A stretch of DNA of 64,000 bases from Phascolarctobacterium_A succinatutens_B (GCF_958453765.1 NZ_CAUDZA010000003.1:62001-126000); one strand, 5' to 3'; shown: positions 16,755 to 25,991, counted from the stretch's first letter. The notes: generated by a model not told the origin, from the letters alone. Translations and numbers: made by a program.

Positions 16755-17486
16755 TTATAATTGACCGCTCTGCCATGTCCGTTTACGCAACGGCGGCGCA
16801 GGATAAGCCTTGCGGCTTGTTTTGAGTCCCTGACGTACAAGGCATTCCGCCAGCGCCACAGGTGCCACCGCCGGGTCAACAACAGGAACGCCCAGACGCT
16901 CACTGAGAGGGTGCGCCAAGCCTAAAAATGATAAGCAGCCCAAAAGCAGTACCTGTACTCTGCCTGCAGCCAGCAACTCTCTGCCGGCTTCCGTAAGCAG
17001 GTCTAATACATGCTCACGCTCCGCCCACAAATCGACACCGCGGGCTTCAATACCGCCGATTGCAGCAATACGCGCAGGATCAACACCGCACTGAGCGACA
17101 AAAAGCTGCTTTTCCGCATAACGCGCAGTATCTGCCAGCAAAAGCCCGGCCTGCCTGCCTACCAGCGGAGCCAGAAGACAGCTAGCCTGACCGCCGCCTA
17201 CTACAGGTATGCTTACCACCTCACGGCAGGCATCCACCGCGGGGTCACTGAAGCAGTAAAGCACGACTGCGTCATAGCCTTCGCTCTCCGCACGCACAGC
17301 CATTTTGATAATTTCAGGTGCGGCAAGCGCAGCATCAAGAGCAGAATCTATTTCAATATGATTTTCAACAAGGCACTCCATGTGCAGCTCCACATCAGGA
17401 CCCACATACGCACTGAGCAGATGACAGCGTGCTGCCATCTGCTCAGGAGTAACCCCAAAGTCAGGATTAATTATAAATATTTTCAT
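16755..17486 (-). CDS. Asp/Glu/hydantoin racemase family protein
   Basis: The 243-residue protein belongs to the racemase family that moves a proton with two cysteines. The first is in LYCFSDPAVDACRE (near residue 83), which resembles the CFGDP motif of hydantoin and allantoin racemases, and the second in LLLGCLSFLGLAHPL (near residue 180). I start at MKIFIINPDFG with AAGGA upstream; the longer frame adds 31 unlike residues. It is the last gene of an ABC transporter operon, ten bases after the ATPase gene. With the neighbouring PuuE/PgdA-like proteins and purine genes, an allantoin or hydantoin substrate is plausible but unproven. Confidence 0.8.
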   Translation of the reverse strand: MKIFIINPDFGVTPEQMAARCHLLSAYVGPDVELHMECLVENHIEIDSALDAALAAPEIIKMAVRAESEGYDAVVLYCFSDPAVDACREVVSIPVVGGGQASCLLAPLVGRQAGLLLADTARYAEKQLFVAQCGVDPARIAAIGGIEARGVDLWAEREHVLDLLTEAGRELLAAGRVQVLLLGCLSFLGLAHPLSERLGVPVVDPAVAPVALAECLVRQGLKTSRKAYPAPPLRKRTWQSGQL

Positions 17487-17496
17487 TCGTATATCC

Positions 17497-18222
17497 TTAT
17501 ACCAAAACAGAAGCAAGGAACTTCTTCGCGCGTTCCGTTTTCGGATGGTTGAATACTTCATCCGGCGTACCACTTTCAATCAGATAACCGCCGTCCATAA
17601 AATAAACTGTATCCGATACGTCCTTGGCAAAGCCCATTTCGTGGGTAACAAGAACCATTGTAATGCCGGTATTGGCCAGCTGCTTAATAACATCCAATAC
17701 CTCCTTGACCATTTCCGGATCAAGTGCGGAGGTAGGCTCATCCAAAAGCAGTACCTTCGGCTCCATCGCCAAAGCACGCGCAATCGCCACACGCTGCTTC
17801 TGACCGCCGCTCAGACGGCTGGGATATTCATTGGCTTTGTCGGAAAGATTAACCTTTGCCAACAGCTTCATAGCCTTTTCCTTTGCCTCCTGCTTGGAAA
17901 CGCCGTTGACTACGCGGGGAGCGTAGGTCATATTCTCCAGAACAGTCATATTGGCAAAAAGATTAAAATGCTGAAACACCATGCAGGCATTCTTGCGGAT
18001 ATCTTCAATTTTAATTTTGGAATTTACGATGTCCTTACCTTCGAATAAAATTGCTCCGCCGGTAGGCTGCTCCAACAGATTAATACAACGCAGCAGCGTA
18101 GATTTTCCTGAACCGGAAGAACCGATAATGGTAACAACCTCACCTTTTTTTATTGTCAGGGAAACATCCTTAAGAACCTCTAAATTACCAAAGCTTTTAG
18201 ACAGGTGTTGAATCTCAATCAC
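17497..18222 (-). CDS. Amino acid ABC transporter ATPase (GlnQ type)
   Basis: The 241-residue ATPase powers polar amino acid uptake. It has Walker A (GSSGSGKST), the Q-loop (CMVFQHFNLF), signature LSGGQKQRVAIARAL, Walker B (VLLLDEPTSALD) and the H-loop (LVTHEM), as in GlnQ/HisP. It starts within the permease gene (8-base overlap) and precedes the racemase gene. A racemase in the same operon suggests the imported compound is a chiral amino acid derivative. Confidence 0.93.
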   Translation of the reverse strand: MIEIQHLSKSFGNLEVLKDVSLTIKKGEVVTIIGSSGSGKSTLLRCINLLEQPTGGAILFEGKDIVNSKIKIEDIRKNACMVFQHFNLFANMTVLENMTYAPRVVNGVSKQEAKEKAMKLLAKVNLSDKANEYPSRLSGGQKQRVAIARALAMEPKVLLLDEPTSALDPEMVKEVLDVIKQLANTGITMVLVTHEMGFAKDVSDTVYFMDGGYLIESGTPDEVFNHPKTERAKKFLASVLV

Positions 18223-18871
18223 TGACGCGCACCTTCTTTTCTAACAAACCGCCCAAAAAGTTCAGGGCCATAACCAAAACATAATAAACAGCAGCTGCTA
18301 CGATAAAGGCTTCAAACGCACGGAAGGTTTTGGCCTGAATCAAATCCGCCCAACGCAGCGTATCGGCAACGCCGATAACGGAAACAAGGCTGGAATCCTT
18401 CAGCAGCATAATGCTTTCGTTTACCAGAGAAGGCAATGCATTCTTAATAGCCTGCGGCAGAATAATATCCAGCAGGAAACGATGCTTAGGCACACCCAAG
18501 GACATTGCTCCCTCCCACTGACCTTTGTCGACAGCAAGAATACCGCCGCGCAGTGCCTCGGAAATATATGCGGCACTGTTCAGGCCAAAGGAAAGCACGC
18601 CTGCCTCCAGGGCAGAAATAGTATAGCTTGTCAGCTGCGGTGTCGCAAAGTAAATCAGCATCAGCTGTACTAGAAGCGGTGTACCGCGGAAGACAGAGAT
18701 ATAAACCTTCGCCAGGAAGGAAAGAACTCTGTTTTTGGACAGGGTTATCAGCGCCAGGATAAAGCCTCCGAAAAAGCCCATAATTGTGGAGAAGAAAGTG
18801 AATTTAAGTGTAATCCAGACAGCGGTTGCCAAAAGCGGTATATAAGGTTCCAGAACGGAAAAATCTAACAT
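18215..18871 (-). CDS. Amino acid ABC transporter permease
   Basis: The 218-residue inner-membrane protein has about five hydrophobic helices and the HisM/GlnP-type EAA loop (AALRGGILAVDKGQWEGAMSLG) that contacts the ATPase. A single permease gene implies a homodimer. It is 16 bases downstream of the binding-lipoprotein gene and overlaps the ATPase gene by 8 bases. Confidence 0.93.
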   Translation of the reverse strand: MLDFSVLEPYIPLLATAVWITLKFTFFSTIMGFFGGFILALITLSKNRVLSFLAKVYISVFRGTPLLVQLMLIYFATPQLTSYTISALEAGVLSFGLNSAAYISEALRGGILAVDKGQWEGAMSLGVPKHRFLLDIILPQAIKNALPSLVNESIMLLKDSSLVSVIGVADTLRWADLIQAKTFRAFEAFIVAAAVYYVLVMALNFLGGLLEKKVRVSD

Positions 18872-18887
18872 CTGCTCAATTCACCTC

Positions 18888-19724
18888 TTACAGCTTTGCA
18901 ATATCCAGCTTTTCAATTGCAGCTTCATATTCTTTAGTGCCTTCTTCACCCAGATGAGCTACGAGAATTTTGTGCAGCTCGCCATTGGTGCGCATTTCCT
19001 TCAGGATTTCATTGATTTTTTCAACATCCTTGGAATCCTTCGGCAGCGCAATAGCAAAGGTATCGTCTTTTACTACAGTTCCCTGCAGAACGTGCAGCTC
19101 CAGATCAGGATTTTGTTTTACGAAAACAGCAGCTTGGGAAGAATCAAACAGACCTGCAGCCAGACGACCGTTTTTAATATCCTGAACAACCAGCGGAGTA
19201 GTATCCATTTCAACAACTTCGATACCGCCGACAGCCTTCAGCTCTTTAGCATAGGTAGTACCCATAGAAGCACCGGCTTTTTTACCCTTCAGTTTATCCA
19301 TAGCGTCATAGCCTGCACCCTTTTTGCAGAGAATAGCCTTCATCGGGAAATAATAAGGCTTGGAGAAGGATACAACCTTTTCACGCTCGGAAGTCGGAGA
19401 AATTGCGGAGATAATAACATCAGCACGGCCACTTTGCAGAGTAGGTACCAAAGAAGCGAATTTCATATCGGTGAATTCGATTTTCTTGTTCATCTTCTTG
19501 GCGATGTAGTGAGCGATATCAATATCAACACCTTGGTAATCCTTGGTGCCTTCCTTTACGGATTCAAACGGCGGGAAGGTGGAGTTGATAGCAACAACCC
19601 ATTTGTCACCCTTGCCTGCATCAGCTGCAGCATCTTTTTTCTCGCCACCGCAGCCTACCAGCATCATAGCCAGCATTGCAGTTGCCAGGAAAGCAAAAAT
19701 ACTTTTCATTGTAAACTTTTTCAT
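18888..19724 (-). CDS. Amino acid ABC transporter substrate-binding lipoprotein
   Basis: The 278-residue protein has a lipoprotein signal (lipobox LVGC, cysteine near residue 25) and an SBP_bac_3 fold: opening WVVAINSTFPPFES, a YQGVDIDIAHYIA stretch and RADVIISAISPTSERE. It would sit on the outer face of the inner membrane and deliver polar amino acids or related compounds to the permease. I start at MKKFTMK, preceded by GAGGGG at good spacing. First gene of the transporter-racemase operon; an inverted repeat lies upstream. Confidence 0.92.
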   Translation of the reverse strand: MKKFTMKSIFAFLATAMLAMMLVGCGGEKKDAAADAGKGDKWVVAINSTFPPFESVKEGTKDYQGVDIDIAHYIAKKMNKKIEFTDMKFASLVPTLQSGRADVIISAISPTSEREKVVSFSKPYYFPMKAILCKKGAGYDAMDKLKGKKAGASMGTTYAKELKAVGGIEVVEMDTTPLVVQDIKNGRLAAGLFDSSQAAVFVKQNPDLELHVLQGTVVKDDTFAIALPKDSKDVEKINEILKEMRTNGELHKILVAHLGEEGTKEYEAAIEKLDIAKL

Positions 19725-19754
19725 TAGAAAAACCCCTCTCAATTTTTAATATCT

Positions 19755-19782
19755 GTTTACTCCGTACATTTAATGAGTAAAC
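19755..19782. promoter_or_regulatory. Inverted repeat GTTTACTC-N12-GAGTAAAC
   Basis: Two exact 8-base arms lie 30-58 bases upstream of the binding-lipoprotein start. Position and symmetry suggest an operator for the transporter operon; no regulator is assigned. Confidence 0.4.
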
Positions 19783-19844
19783 TTGCTCATATAATGAATT
19801 ATTATACCATAGAATCAACGACACTGCCAACAGATTTTTTTCAA

Positions 19845-20681
19845 TCAGTAATGAACCTCAATATCATAACCCTTCTGCTTTAAAACATGTTTAGCGCAGG
19901 CTTCGTCAGTAGTAATCCAGGCACCATTTTCTTTTGCATAATGAATAAATGAACGCAATGCACGAACATATCCCGGACGACCGATAAACTGCGGATGCAT
20001 AACAAAGTTAATGATGCGGCCCTCATCTGCCAGGCCGTCAAACTCATCCTGCCAAATCTGCACCATTTCGCGTCCGCTGCGCAGATAATAATGCTCAGGA
20101 TGCTGCAGAGTGTACATGTCATAGGAGGTATCATCGACAATACCATCCTTCGGCAGCTCAACGATAGGTATTTCCTTGCCGTCTATTTGCAGCAGGAAAG
20201 GCCCGTCATTGTTACGCCAGTTGGAGGAATAGATGCAACCGCGGTCCAGCCAGAGCTGCTTATGAAAATCATGCACAATACCGTCAGGCATACGCACACC
20301 TACAGGACGTTTGCCGGTAAGCTTGCGGAAGATAGCATCAACCTTATCCATCAGTGCATTTTCCTCTTCATAGTTATCCTTTACTTCATGCAGATAACCG
20401 TGATAGCCGATTTCATGTCCCTGCGCTGCAATGTATTGAATGATTTCCGGATGAATTTCCGCCGTATAGGCAGTAGTGAAAAAGGTTGCCTTAAGACCTT
20501 CCTCCTCCAGCATCTTCAGGATGCGCGGCAAGCCCTGCTTCGTGGCATAAAGACCACGGGACATGTGCACCAGATGACGTTCATTGATATCGTTGCGTGT
20601 AAGCCACAGAGTTTCCGCATCAATATCAAAGGAAAGCAGTAACGCAATGCGCTTATTATCAGGCCAGTTCCAGTTCATCAT
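19845..20681 (-). CDS. Polysaccharide deacetylase-fold hydrolase (PuuE/PgdA-like)
   Basis: The 278-residue NodB-fold protein has the metal motifs LSFDIDAE (Asp-Asp region) and GYHGYLHE (His-x3-His), plus RMPDG and a C-terminal FVMHPQFIGR. It lacks a signal peptide, which is typical of the PuuE (metal-independent allantoinase) and HpPgdA branch rather than secreted chitin or peptidoglycan deacetylases. The neighbouring racemase and purine-linked genes favour a small ureide or cyclic amide as substrate, though a cell-wall role is not excluded. It overlaps its paralogue upstream by four bases. Confidence 0.82.
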   Translation of the reverse strand: MMNWNWPDNKRIALLLSFDIDAETLWLTRNDINERHLVHMSRGLYATKQGLPRILKMLEEEGLKATFFTTAYTAEIHPEIIQYIAAQGHEIGYHGYLHEVKDNYEEENALMDKVDAIFRKLTGKRPVGVRMPDGIVHDFHKQLWLDRGCIYSSNWRNNDGPFLLQIDGKEIPIVELPKDGIVDDTSYDMYTLQHPEHYYLRSGREMVQIWQDEFDGLADEGRIINFVMHPQFIGRPGYVRALRSFIHYAKENGAWITTDEACAKHVLKQKGYDIEVHY

Positions 20682-21535
20682 GCTTCGCCTCCTTCCGCAC
20701 GTTTAGCATAAAACTCCTTTACGTAACGCGCTACATCTTCGCAGCTTGCAAGCCATGCGCCGTTCGCCTTCATATAGGCAATAAAGCGTTCCAACATACG
20801 CACGCGGCTGCTGCGGCCGATAAGCTGCGGATGCAGCTTGAGCACAAAAATTTTGTCGCCCTCATTGGCAAGCTCGTCAAAATTATCCTTCCAGATATCG
20901 TAAACATAGTCCACCGGATAACTACAGGTGATAGTAGCTTCATCAGCATAGGAAAAATAGAACCAGGAGAAATCATCCAGCGTAGGCTCAGTAGGAAGCT
21001 CCACAAGCGGGTAGTCCTCATGCACATACGCCCAGTCGCAATCCTTAAGTGTAGAACCGTATAAATATCCACGTTCAGCCATCAGCTGCATTGCACAGTT
21101 AGGCAATAAATCCAGCGGACCGCGATAGCCGACAACCTTGCGGCCGCTTATTTTTTCCAGAAGCGCCTCACTCTTGGCCATATTCTCTCTTTCCTCATCA
21201 GCAGGCATATCTACAGAGGCTTCGTGCAGATAGCCGTGATAGGCAAGTTCATGTCCTGCATCCGCTATTTGCTGCACCTTATCTGCATAAAGCTCCGCAA
21301 TGCGGCCGGGAACAAAAAAGGTAGTTTTGAGCTGTTGCCGTTCAAGCATATCCAGACAACGCTTCAAGCCCTCATCAGGACCATATTGACCTCTGCTTGT
21401 ATCTGAAAAGCCGATTGTTCGCTTGCCGATTACAGATTTACGCAGCAGCTCCGCATCAAAATCAAAGGTAACCATCACGGCGATACGCTTGCCGTCAGGC
21501 CAAACCATACCGTCACCATTTTTTAAAGTAAACAT
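20678..21535 (-). CDS. Polysaccharide deacetylase-fold hydrolase, paralogue
   Basis: The 285-residue protein is a paralogue of the next gene downstream: MVTFDFDAE, AYHGYLHE and VLKLHPQLIGRSSRVRMLERFIAYM correspond to the same positions. It also lacks a signal peptide. Two adjacent copies with a 4-base overlap suggest either a heteromer or two related activities. A clean AAGGAGG supports the start. It is the first gene of the pair, and a promoter is expected in 21536-21640. Confidence 0.82.
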   Translation of the reverse strand: MFTLKNGDGMVWPDGKRIAVMVTFDFDAELLRKSVIGKRTIGFSDTSRGQYGPDEGLKRCLDMLERQQLKTTFFVPGRIAELYADKVQQIADAGHELAYHGYLHEASVDMPADEERENMAKSEALLEKISGRKVVGYRGPLDLLPNCAMQLMAERGYLYGSTLKDCDWAYVHEDYPLVELPTEPTLDDFSWFYFSYADEATITCSYPVDYVYDIWKDNFDELANEGDKIFVLKLHPQLIGRSSRVRMLERFIAYMKANGAWLASCEDVARYVKEFYAKRAEGGEA

Positions 21536-21644
21536 TCTTGCCTCCTTGGTAATTATTCAAACTTATTCAGTGAAATGAATCCATATTCTTGATAACTATT
21601 TAATTATGTCACTATAAGCAGATAAATGTCAACTCATAAAAATT

Positions 21645-21675
21645 AAAAACGCAGGCCTTTCGACCTGCGTTCACT
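21645..21675 (-). terminator. Intrinsic terminator after tRNA-Ile2
   Basis: On the minus strand AACGCAGG and CCTGCGTT pair around TCGAAAGG, followed by TTTAATTTTT. It closes the dnaG-rpoD-tRNA transcription unit. Confidence 0.85.
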
Positions 21676-21697
21676 TCGTTTTGCTGATGTAAGGTAT

Positions 21698-21772
21698 TGG
21701 TGGGCCCAGTAGGGTTCGAACCTACGACCAGCCGGTTATGAGCCGGCGGCTCTACCACTGAGCTATAGGCCC
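21698..21772 (-). tRNA. tRNA with CAT anticodon, probably tRNA-Ile2 (lysidine)
   Basis: The 75-base cloverleaf includes encoded CCA: acceptor GGGCCTA with TGGGCCC, anticodon stem GCCGG/CCGGC around loop CTCATAA, T-arm GTAGG/CCTAC. The CAT anticodon is shared by tRNA-Met and tRNA-Ile2. C4-G69 and C5-G68 in the acceptor stem, and the GGTCGTAGGTTCGA stretch, match the TilS-modified Ile2 type better than elongator Met. It lies downstream of rpoD on the same strand. Confidence 0.85.
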
Positions 21773-21826
21773 ATGCAAGCTACCAAACAGTAATATTTTA
21801 TAATAGTTACAGTTGTTTGTCAACTA

Positions 21827-23431
21827 TTATTCCAAGAAGTCCTTCAGCTTTTTGCTGCGGCTGGGATGACGCAGCTTGCGCAATGCCTTAGCCTCAATCT
21901 GACGGATACGCTCACGGGTAACGCCAAAATGCTGGCCAACCTCTTCCAAAGTACGGCTACGGCCGTCCTCCAGACCAAAGCGTAGCTCCAATACCCGTTT
22001 TTCACGGATAGTAAGCGTTTCCAGAACCTCCTCCAGCTGCTCACGCAGCAAAGTGAAGGAAGCAGCGTCGGCAGGTGCCGGTGCATCGTGGTCCTCAATG
22101 AAATCGCCCAGATGCGAATCCTCTTCTTCGCCGATAGGAGTTTCCAGAGAAACAGGCTCCTGCGCAATTTTCATAATCTCGCGCACTCTGTCAACGGAGG
22201 TATCCATTTCCTTGGCAATTTCTTCCGGCAAAGGCTCGCGGCCAAGCTCCTGCAGAAGCTGGCGGGAAACACGGATGAGCTTGTTAATGGTTTCCACCAT
22301 ATGTACGGGAATACGGATAGTACGTGCCTGATCGGCAATCGCACGGGTAATCGCCTGACGAATCCACCATGTAGCATAGGTACTGAATTTAAAGCCCTTG
22401 TTATAATCGAATTTATCTACAGCCTTAATCAGGCCCAGGTTGCCCTCCTGAATCAAATCCAGAAACAGCATACCGCGACCGACATAACGCTTGGCAATAC
22501 TTACTACCAGACGCAGGTTGGCTTCGGACAAGCATTGCTTAGCTTCGTCACCCTGATGAGCAACTGCTTTTAACAGCTTTTCGAAATCCTCATCCAGATT
22601 GCAGTAGGCTTCAACAACAGCGGAATCCTTTTCTCTGCCGTCACTCATACGCTCTCTGAGCTCATTGAGTATCGCCTTAATCTGGTACAGCTTATGATCA
22701 TCTATATCGCTTGTTTCACGCGTTACTACGAACTGCTCACAGCCCGGAATCAGACATCTTTGTTCTGCCATCAGGCGCTGCAGATGCAGACGCTCATCTT
22801 TGGTAAATTCAAAAATCAGGTCCTCGTAATCATCAACAGTATAAGGCTGACCTACGCTCTGACGCTTTTTAATCATCTGCGCTACACGGAAGACAGAACG
22901 CATATTGGTAATCTGCCATTCCTCTTTCAAGCTCTCGCGCAGCTTTTCAATCAATGCGCTGCCGCTGTCCTCAGCAGTAAAAGCAGGCTCCTCCAGCTCA
23001 ATCATTCTGCCGCGCTGAATACGCTCTGCCTGACGGCCCTTATCCATACGCTTAGCGAGCTTAACCTCATCCTCACCGATAAGCAGCGGTACTCTGCCGA
23101 TTTCCTTAAGGTACATGCGTACAGGATCGTCAATGCTGATGCCTTCGGGAACGCTCATGTTTTCCAGCTCGCTGCTGCTGGGCTCATCATTATCTTCGTC
23201 GTTTCCTACCAAAGGCAGTATATCTTCGTCGGAGGCATTGTCATCATCAACAAGCTCCAGACCTTTACGTGTAATAACCTCGTAGATATGCTCAACATCT
23301 TCGGGCGTAATATCTTCCAAAGTATTGGTGAGGTTCATTACATCGCCATAGGTGAGAACACCCTTATTAGCCTTACCCTTACGGATAAGCTCATCAATTT
23401 GCTCCTGCGTTATTTTAGTAGCTGCAGCCAT
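21827..23431 (-). CDS. rpoD: RNA polymerase primary sigma factor
   Basis: The 534-residue protein shows sigma region 1.1 (residues about 5-80), 1.2 (DPVRMYLKEIGRVPLL), a short non-conserved region, region 2 (SIAKRYVGRGMLFLDLIQEGNLGLIKAVDKF, YATWWIRQAITRAIADQARTIR is the -10 reading helix), region 3 and region 4.2 (VTRERIRQIEAKALRKLRHP). It directs transcription of housekeeping genes. I start at MAAATKITQ, where GGAGGGG is five bases upstream; the longer frame runs back into dnaG. It follows dnaG by 16 bases, the conserved macromolecular-synthesis order. Confidence 0.96.
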   Translation of the reverse strand: MAAATKITQEQIDELIRKGKANKGVLTYGDVMNLTNTLEDITPEDVEHIYEVITRKGLELVDDDNASDEDILPLVGNDEDNDEPSSSELENMSVPEGISIDDPVRMYLKEIGRVPLLIGEDEVKLAKRMDKGRQAERIQRGRMIELEEPAFTAEDSGSALIEKLRESLKEEWQITNMRSVFRVAQMIKKRQSVGQPYTVDDYEDLIFEFTKDERLHLQRLMAEQRCLIPGCEQFVVTRETSDIDDHKLYQIKAILNELRERMSDGREKDSAVVEAYCNLDEDFEKLLKAVAHQGDEAKQCLSEANLRLVVSIAKRYVGRGMLFLDLIQEGNLGLIKAVDKFDYNKGFKFSTYATWWIRQAITRAIADQARTIRIPVHMVETINKLIRVSRQLLQELGREPLPEEIAKEMDTSVDRVREIMKIAQEPVSLETPIGEEEDSHLGDFIEDHDAPAPADAASFTLLREQLEEVLETLTIREKRVLELRFGLEDGRSRTLEEVGQHFGVTRERIRQIEAKALRKLRHPSRSKKLKDFLE

Positions 23432-23447
23432 GGTGTCCCCTCCTTCC

Positions 23448-25229
23448 TTATTTATTTTGGTTTCCATAGAGTTTTTTGATTTCATTCTTTATCCTTTGAC
23501 TTTCCATTAATTCACTGAGAAAGCGCTCATCTGCCGATCTTTCGTATTCATCCGCCAGCAGACGATGCTTTTCATATTCTTTTTCCAGACGAAGCCGCCG
23601 CATCTGCCTGAGGCAGTCCTGCATAAGCTTATTCATATCTCCCTCCGGAAGCTGATGTGCCAAAATACGTGCCAGCGCTGTCTGCGCCGCGTCGTCCAGG
23701 ACATTATTCAGCTTATCCGTTGTATAAGCGGTGCCAAGCTCGCACAACCTGTCAAACAGCTGTGCCAGCACAGCATCTTCAAAGCCTGTTTCCTTTACCT
23801 CCGCACAGCATTCGTCACACAGCTGCGGCTGCTCCAAAAGCAATCTCAGAAGCAGTTCTTCCGCCTGCTGACCGATACCGGCGCTTTTTTCCTCCGGAAT
23901 CACCGTCGGCTGCCCAGTCTGCTGTCTGCCGCCTCTGCGTGCTGCCTTGCGGTATTCTTCCGCAATCAGGCCTTCATCAATAGTCAGCCGCTGTGCCAGC
24001 CTTCGGATATGCTCCGACGCTTCAATTTCATTTTGACATTCTAATAGGAATGGTAGTATATTCGACACAGCCTCTACTTTTCCTGCTAAATTAGCAATAT
24101 TATTTTGCAGGATAGTTTCATCTATTTGAAAATCAATACCATTCTGCGCCGCCACCAGCACCTGTGCAAAAGCATCATGACCATGCTGACGTACATATTC
24201 GTCGGGATCCTTGCCGTCAGGTACACCTGCTATGCGCACCTTCAAGCCTGCTTCCCGGGCAATGCTTACTGCCCGCACCGAAGCCTTGCGGCCTGCGCTG
24301 TCGCTGTCATAGCAGAAGATTACTTCATCCGCCAGACGCTGCAAAAGCTTAGCCTGCTCCTGGGAAAACGCCGTTCCCATAGATGCTACAACATTATCAA
24401 AGCCTGCCGCATGCAAGCTGATAGCATCCATATAACCCTCGACAACTACAGCCCGACCGCTTTTGCGGATAGCCTTCAAGGCTATATCCAGACCAAAAAG
24501 CAGCCTGCGCTTATTAAACCACTGCGTTTCCGCTGTATTCAGATATTTAGGCGTGCTGTTGTCCAGCACTCTGCCGCCAAAGCCGACTATACGTCCGCGC
24601 GCATCGCGGATAGGAATAATCACACGGTTGCGGAACTTGTCATAATAGCCGTCGCGCCCACGGGCCACCAGTCCGGCAGCCTCCAGCACCTGCGGCTGAC
24701 AGCCGCGCTTAGCAAGAGAGCTGACAAGCGCGGTAAAATTATTCAGCGCATAGCCTATGCCAAAGCCGGCAATAATTTCTTTGCCGATTCCGCGCCCTGC
24801 AAGATAAGCCAGGGCAGGTTCACCGTAAGCAGTTTTTATAAGACAAGCCTGAAAAAATTTTGACGCCAGTTCATTAGCACTATAAATGCTGTCCCTTTGT
24901 TTCTCGCGCGCAATTTCGGCGGCCGTCTTCTGCTTTTCCGGTATCGGAATACCGTATCTGCCGGCCAACAGCTTTAATGCATCCATAAAGCTGCAGTTTT
25001 CGATTTTCATAATAAACTTAAAAATATCTCCGCCCTCATGGCAGCCAAAGCAATAAAACATGCTCTTGCCGGGGTTCACCGAAAAGGACGGTGTTTTTTC
25101 TCCGTGAAACGGGCAACAGCCCCAATAGTTCTGGCCTTTCTTTTTCAACGGCACGTAACCGGAGATTATTTCTACCATATCAGCTGTGCTGCGCACCTGC
25201 TCTTTAAAGTTTTCAAAATCTCCGTTCAT
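23448..25229 (-). CDS. dnaG: DNA primase
   Basis: The 593-residue primase makes RNA primers at the replication fork. It has the N-terminal CHC2 zinc finger (CPFHGEKTPSFSV, then CFGCHEGGD), the TOPRIM domain (VVVEGYMDAISLHAAG, FCYDSDSAGRKA) near residues 260-320, and a C-terminal helicase-binding region (about 450-593). A long upstream frame from TTG exists, but ATG 25229 fits the family start (FENFKEQVRSTADMVEIIS). It is followed directly by rpoD. Length is normal. Confidence 0.96.
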   Translation of the reverse strand: MNGDFENFKEQVRSTADMVEIISGYVPLKKKGQNYWGCCPFHGEKTPSFSVNPGKSMFYCFGCHEGGDIFKFIMKIENCSFMDALKLLAGRYGIPIPEKQKTAAEIAREKQRDSIYSANELASKFFQACLIKTAYGEPALAYLAGRGIGKEIIAGFGIGYALNNFTALVSSLAKRGCQPQVLEAAGLVARGRDGYYDKFRNRVIIPIRDARGRIVGFGGRVLDNSTPKYLNTAETQWFNKRRLLFGLDIALKAIRKSGRAVVVEGYMDAISLHAAGFDNVVASMGTAFSQEQAKLLQRLADEVIFCYDSDSAGRKASVRAVSIAREAGLKVRIAGVPDGKDPDEYVRQHGHDAFAQVLVAAQNGIDFQIDETILQNNIANLAGKVEAVSNILPFLLECQNEIEASEHIRRLAQRLTIDEGLIAEEYRKAARRGGRQQTGQPTVIPEEKSAGIGQQAEELLLRLLLEQPQLCDECCAEVKETGFEDAVLAQLFDRLCELGTAYTTDKLNNVLDDAAQTALARILAHQLPEGDMNKLMQDCLRQMRRLRLEKEYEKHRLLADEYERSADERFLSELMESQRIKNEIKKLYGNQNK

Positions 25230-25325
25230 TACCCTCTCCGCCTCCAACTACTATATCACACATAATTTATATTCAATGTATAAAGGAAAAATCCTCTTTT
25301 TTTCTAAAAAAATCTTTTTTAACGC

Positions 25326-25354
25326 TTGCGCCGATTCTCTAAAAATACTATAAT
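25326..25354 (+). promoter_or_regulatory. Promoter of the LptA-like gene
   Basis: TTGCGC (25326-25331), a 17-base spacer and a perfect TATAAT (25349-25354) lie about 55 bases before the start codon, in the gap divergent to dnaG. Confidence 0.7.
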
Positions 25355-25409
25355 AAAGAGTACACTTAAAATTTCTCCTGTTTTTCATGCTACAAGAGGT
25401 GATTTATTC

Positions 25410-25889
25410 ATGAAGAAATTACTTTTAATATTAACTATGCTTGTTATGATGCTGCCTTCTATGTGCTTTGCCGATCCGGTAATCAAGAGTGACAGCCGTA
25501 CCTTTAACCCGCTCACCGGTGTATATGACCTGCAGGGAAATGTTTTTGTACAATTCCCCGCACATGACACTACCTTAACCATTACCGGCGATGCCACTAA
25601 GGTATATCTTTATGCTATGGAGGTTCACGGCCAGGGCAATATTCGTCTGAGCTTCGGCGATATGAGCTTTGCCTGCGATAAGGTAGATGTATATCATTCC
25701 GACAGAACTGCCTATGTAAACGGCAATCTTGTTTTTAATGATAACAGCAATAAAATTACCGCAGACAGCGGCAGCTACTGCTGGAAAACGAAAATTGCAG
25801 CCTTCCATGGTAATGTAACGGTCAATGGTCAGCCGCATGACGGTGATGTAGCCTATAACGTTATGGAAAAACAAATTGCAGCACAATAA
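25410..25889 (+). CDS. LptA/OstA-like periplasmic protein
   Basis: The 159-residue protein has a signal peptide (residues 1-20, cut after MCFA) followed by OstA-type beta repeats: DLQGNVFVQF, MEVHGQGNIRLSFGDMSFACDKVDVYHSDRTAYVNGNLVF and AFHGNVTVNG. LptA-fold proteins bind lipid A and bridge LPS transport across the periplasm. Full LptA is only slightly longer, but no lptB, lptC or kdo genes are next to it, so it may be a stand-alone paralogue. I start at MKKLLL, with AGAGGTGA upstream, in place of the longer frame. A strong promoter and terminator define a single-gene unit. Confidence 0.75.
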   Translation: MKKLLLILTMLVMMLPSMCFADPVIKSDSRTFNPLTGVYDLQGNVFVQFPAHDTTLTITGDATKVYLYAMEVHGQGNIRLSFGDMSFACDKVDVYHSDRTAYVNGNLVFNDNSNKITADSGSYCWKTKIAAFHGNVTVNGQPHDGDVAYNVMEKQIAAQ

Positions 25890-25912
25890 ATTCTGTACAG
25901 ACAAAAAATCAG

Positions 25913-25946
25913 CCCATGCTTTACGCTAAGTAAGGCATGGGTTTTT
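25913..25946 (+). terminator. Terminator of the LptA-like gene
   Basis: CCCATGC (25913-25919) and GCATGGG (25935-25941), extended by an imperfect inner stem, are followed by TTTTTC. Confidence 0.85.
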
Positions 25947-25950
25947 CTGT

Positions 25951-25984
25951 TGAAAAACAGGCTGCCGAAACATCCGACAGCCTG
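25951..25984 (-). terminator. Terminator of the GNAT/DUF2156 operon
   Basis: On the minus strand CAGGCTGTCG and CGGCAGCCTG form the stem, followed by TTTTTCA. It lies eight bases past the GNAT stop and back-to-back with the plus-strand terminator. Confidence 0.85.
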
Positions 25985-25991
25985 CGTAAAC

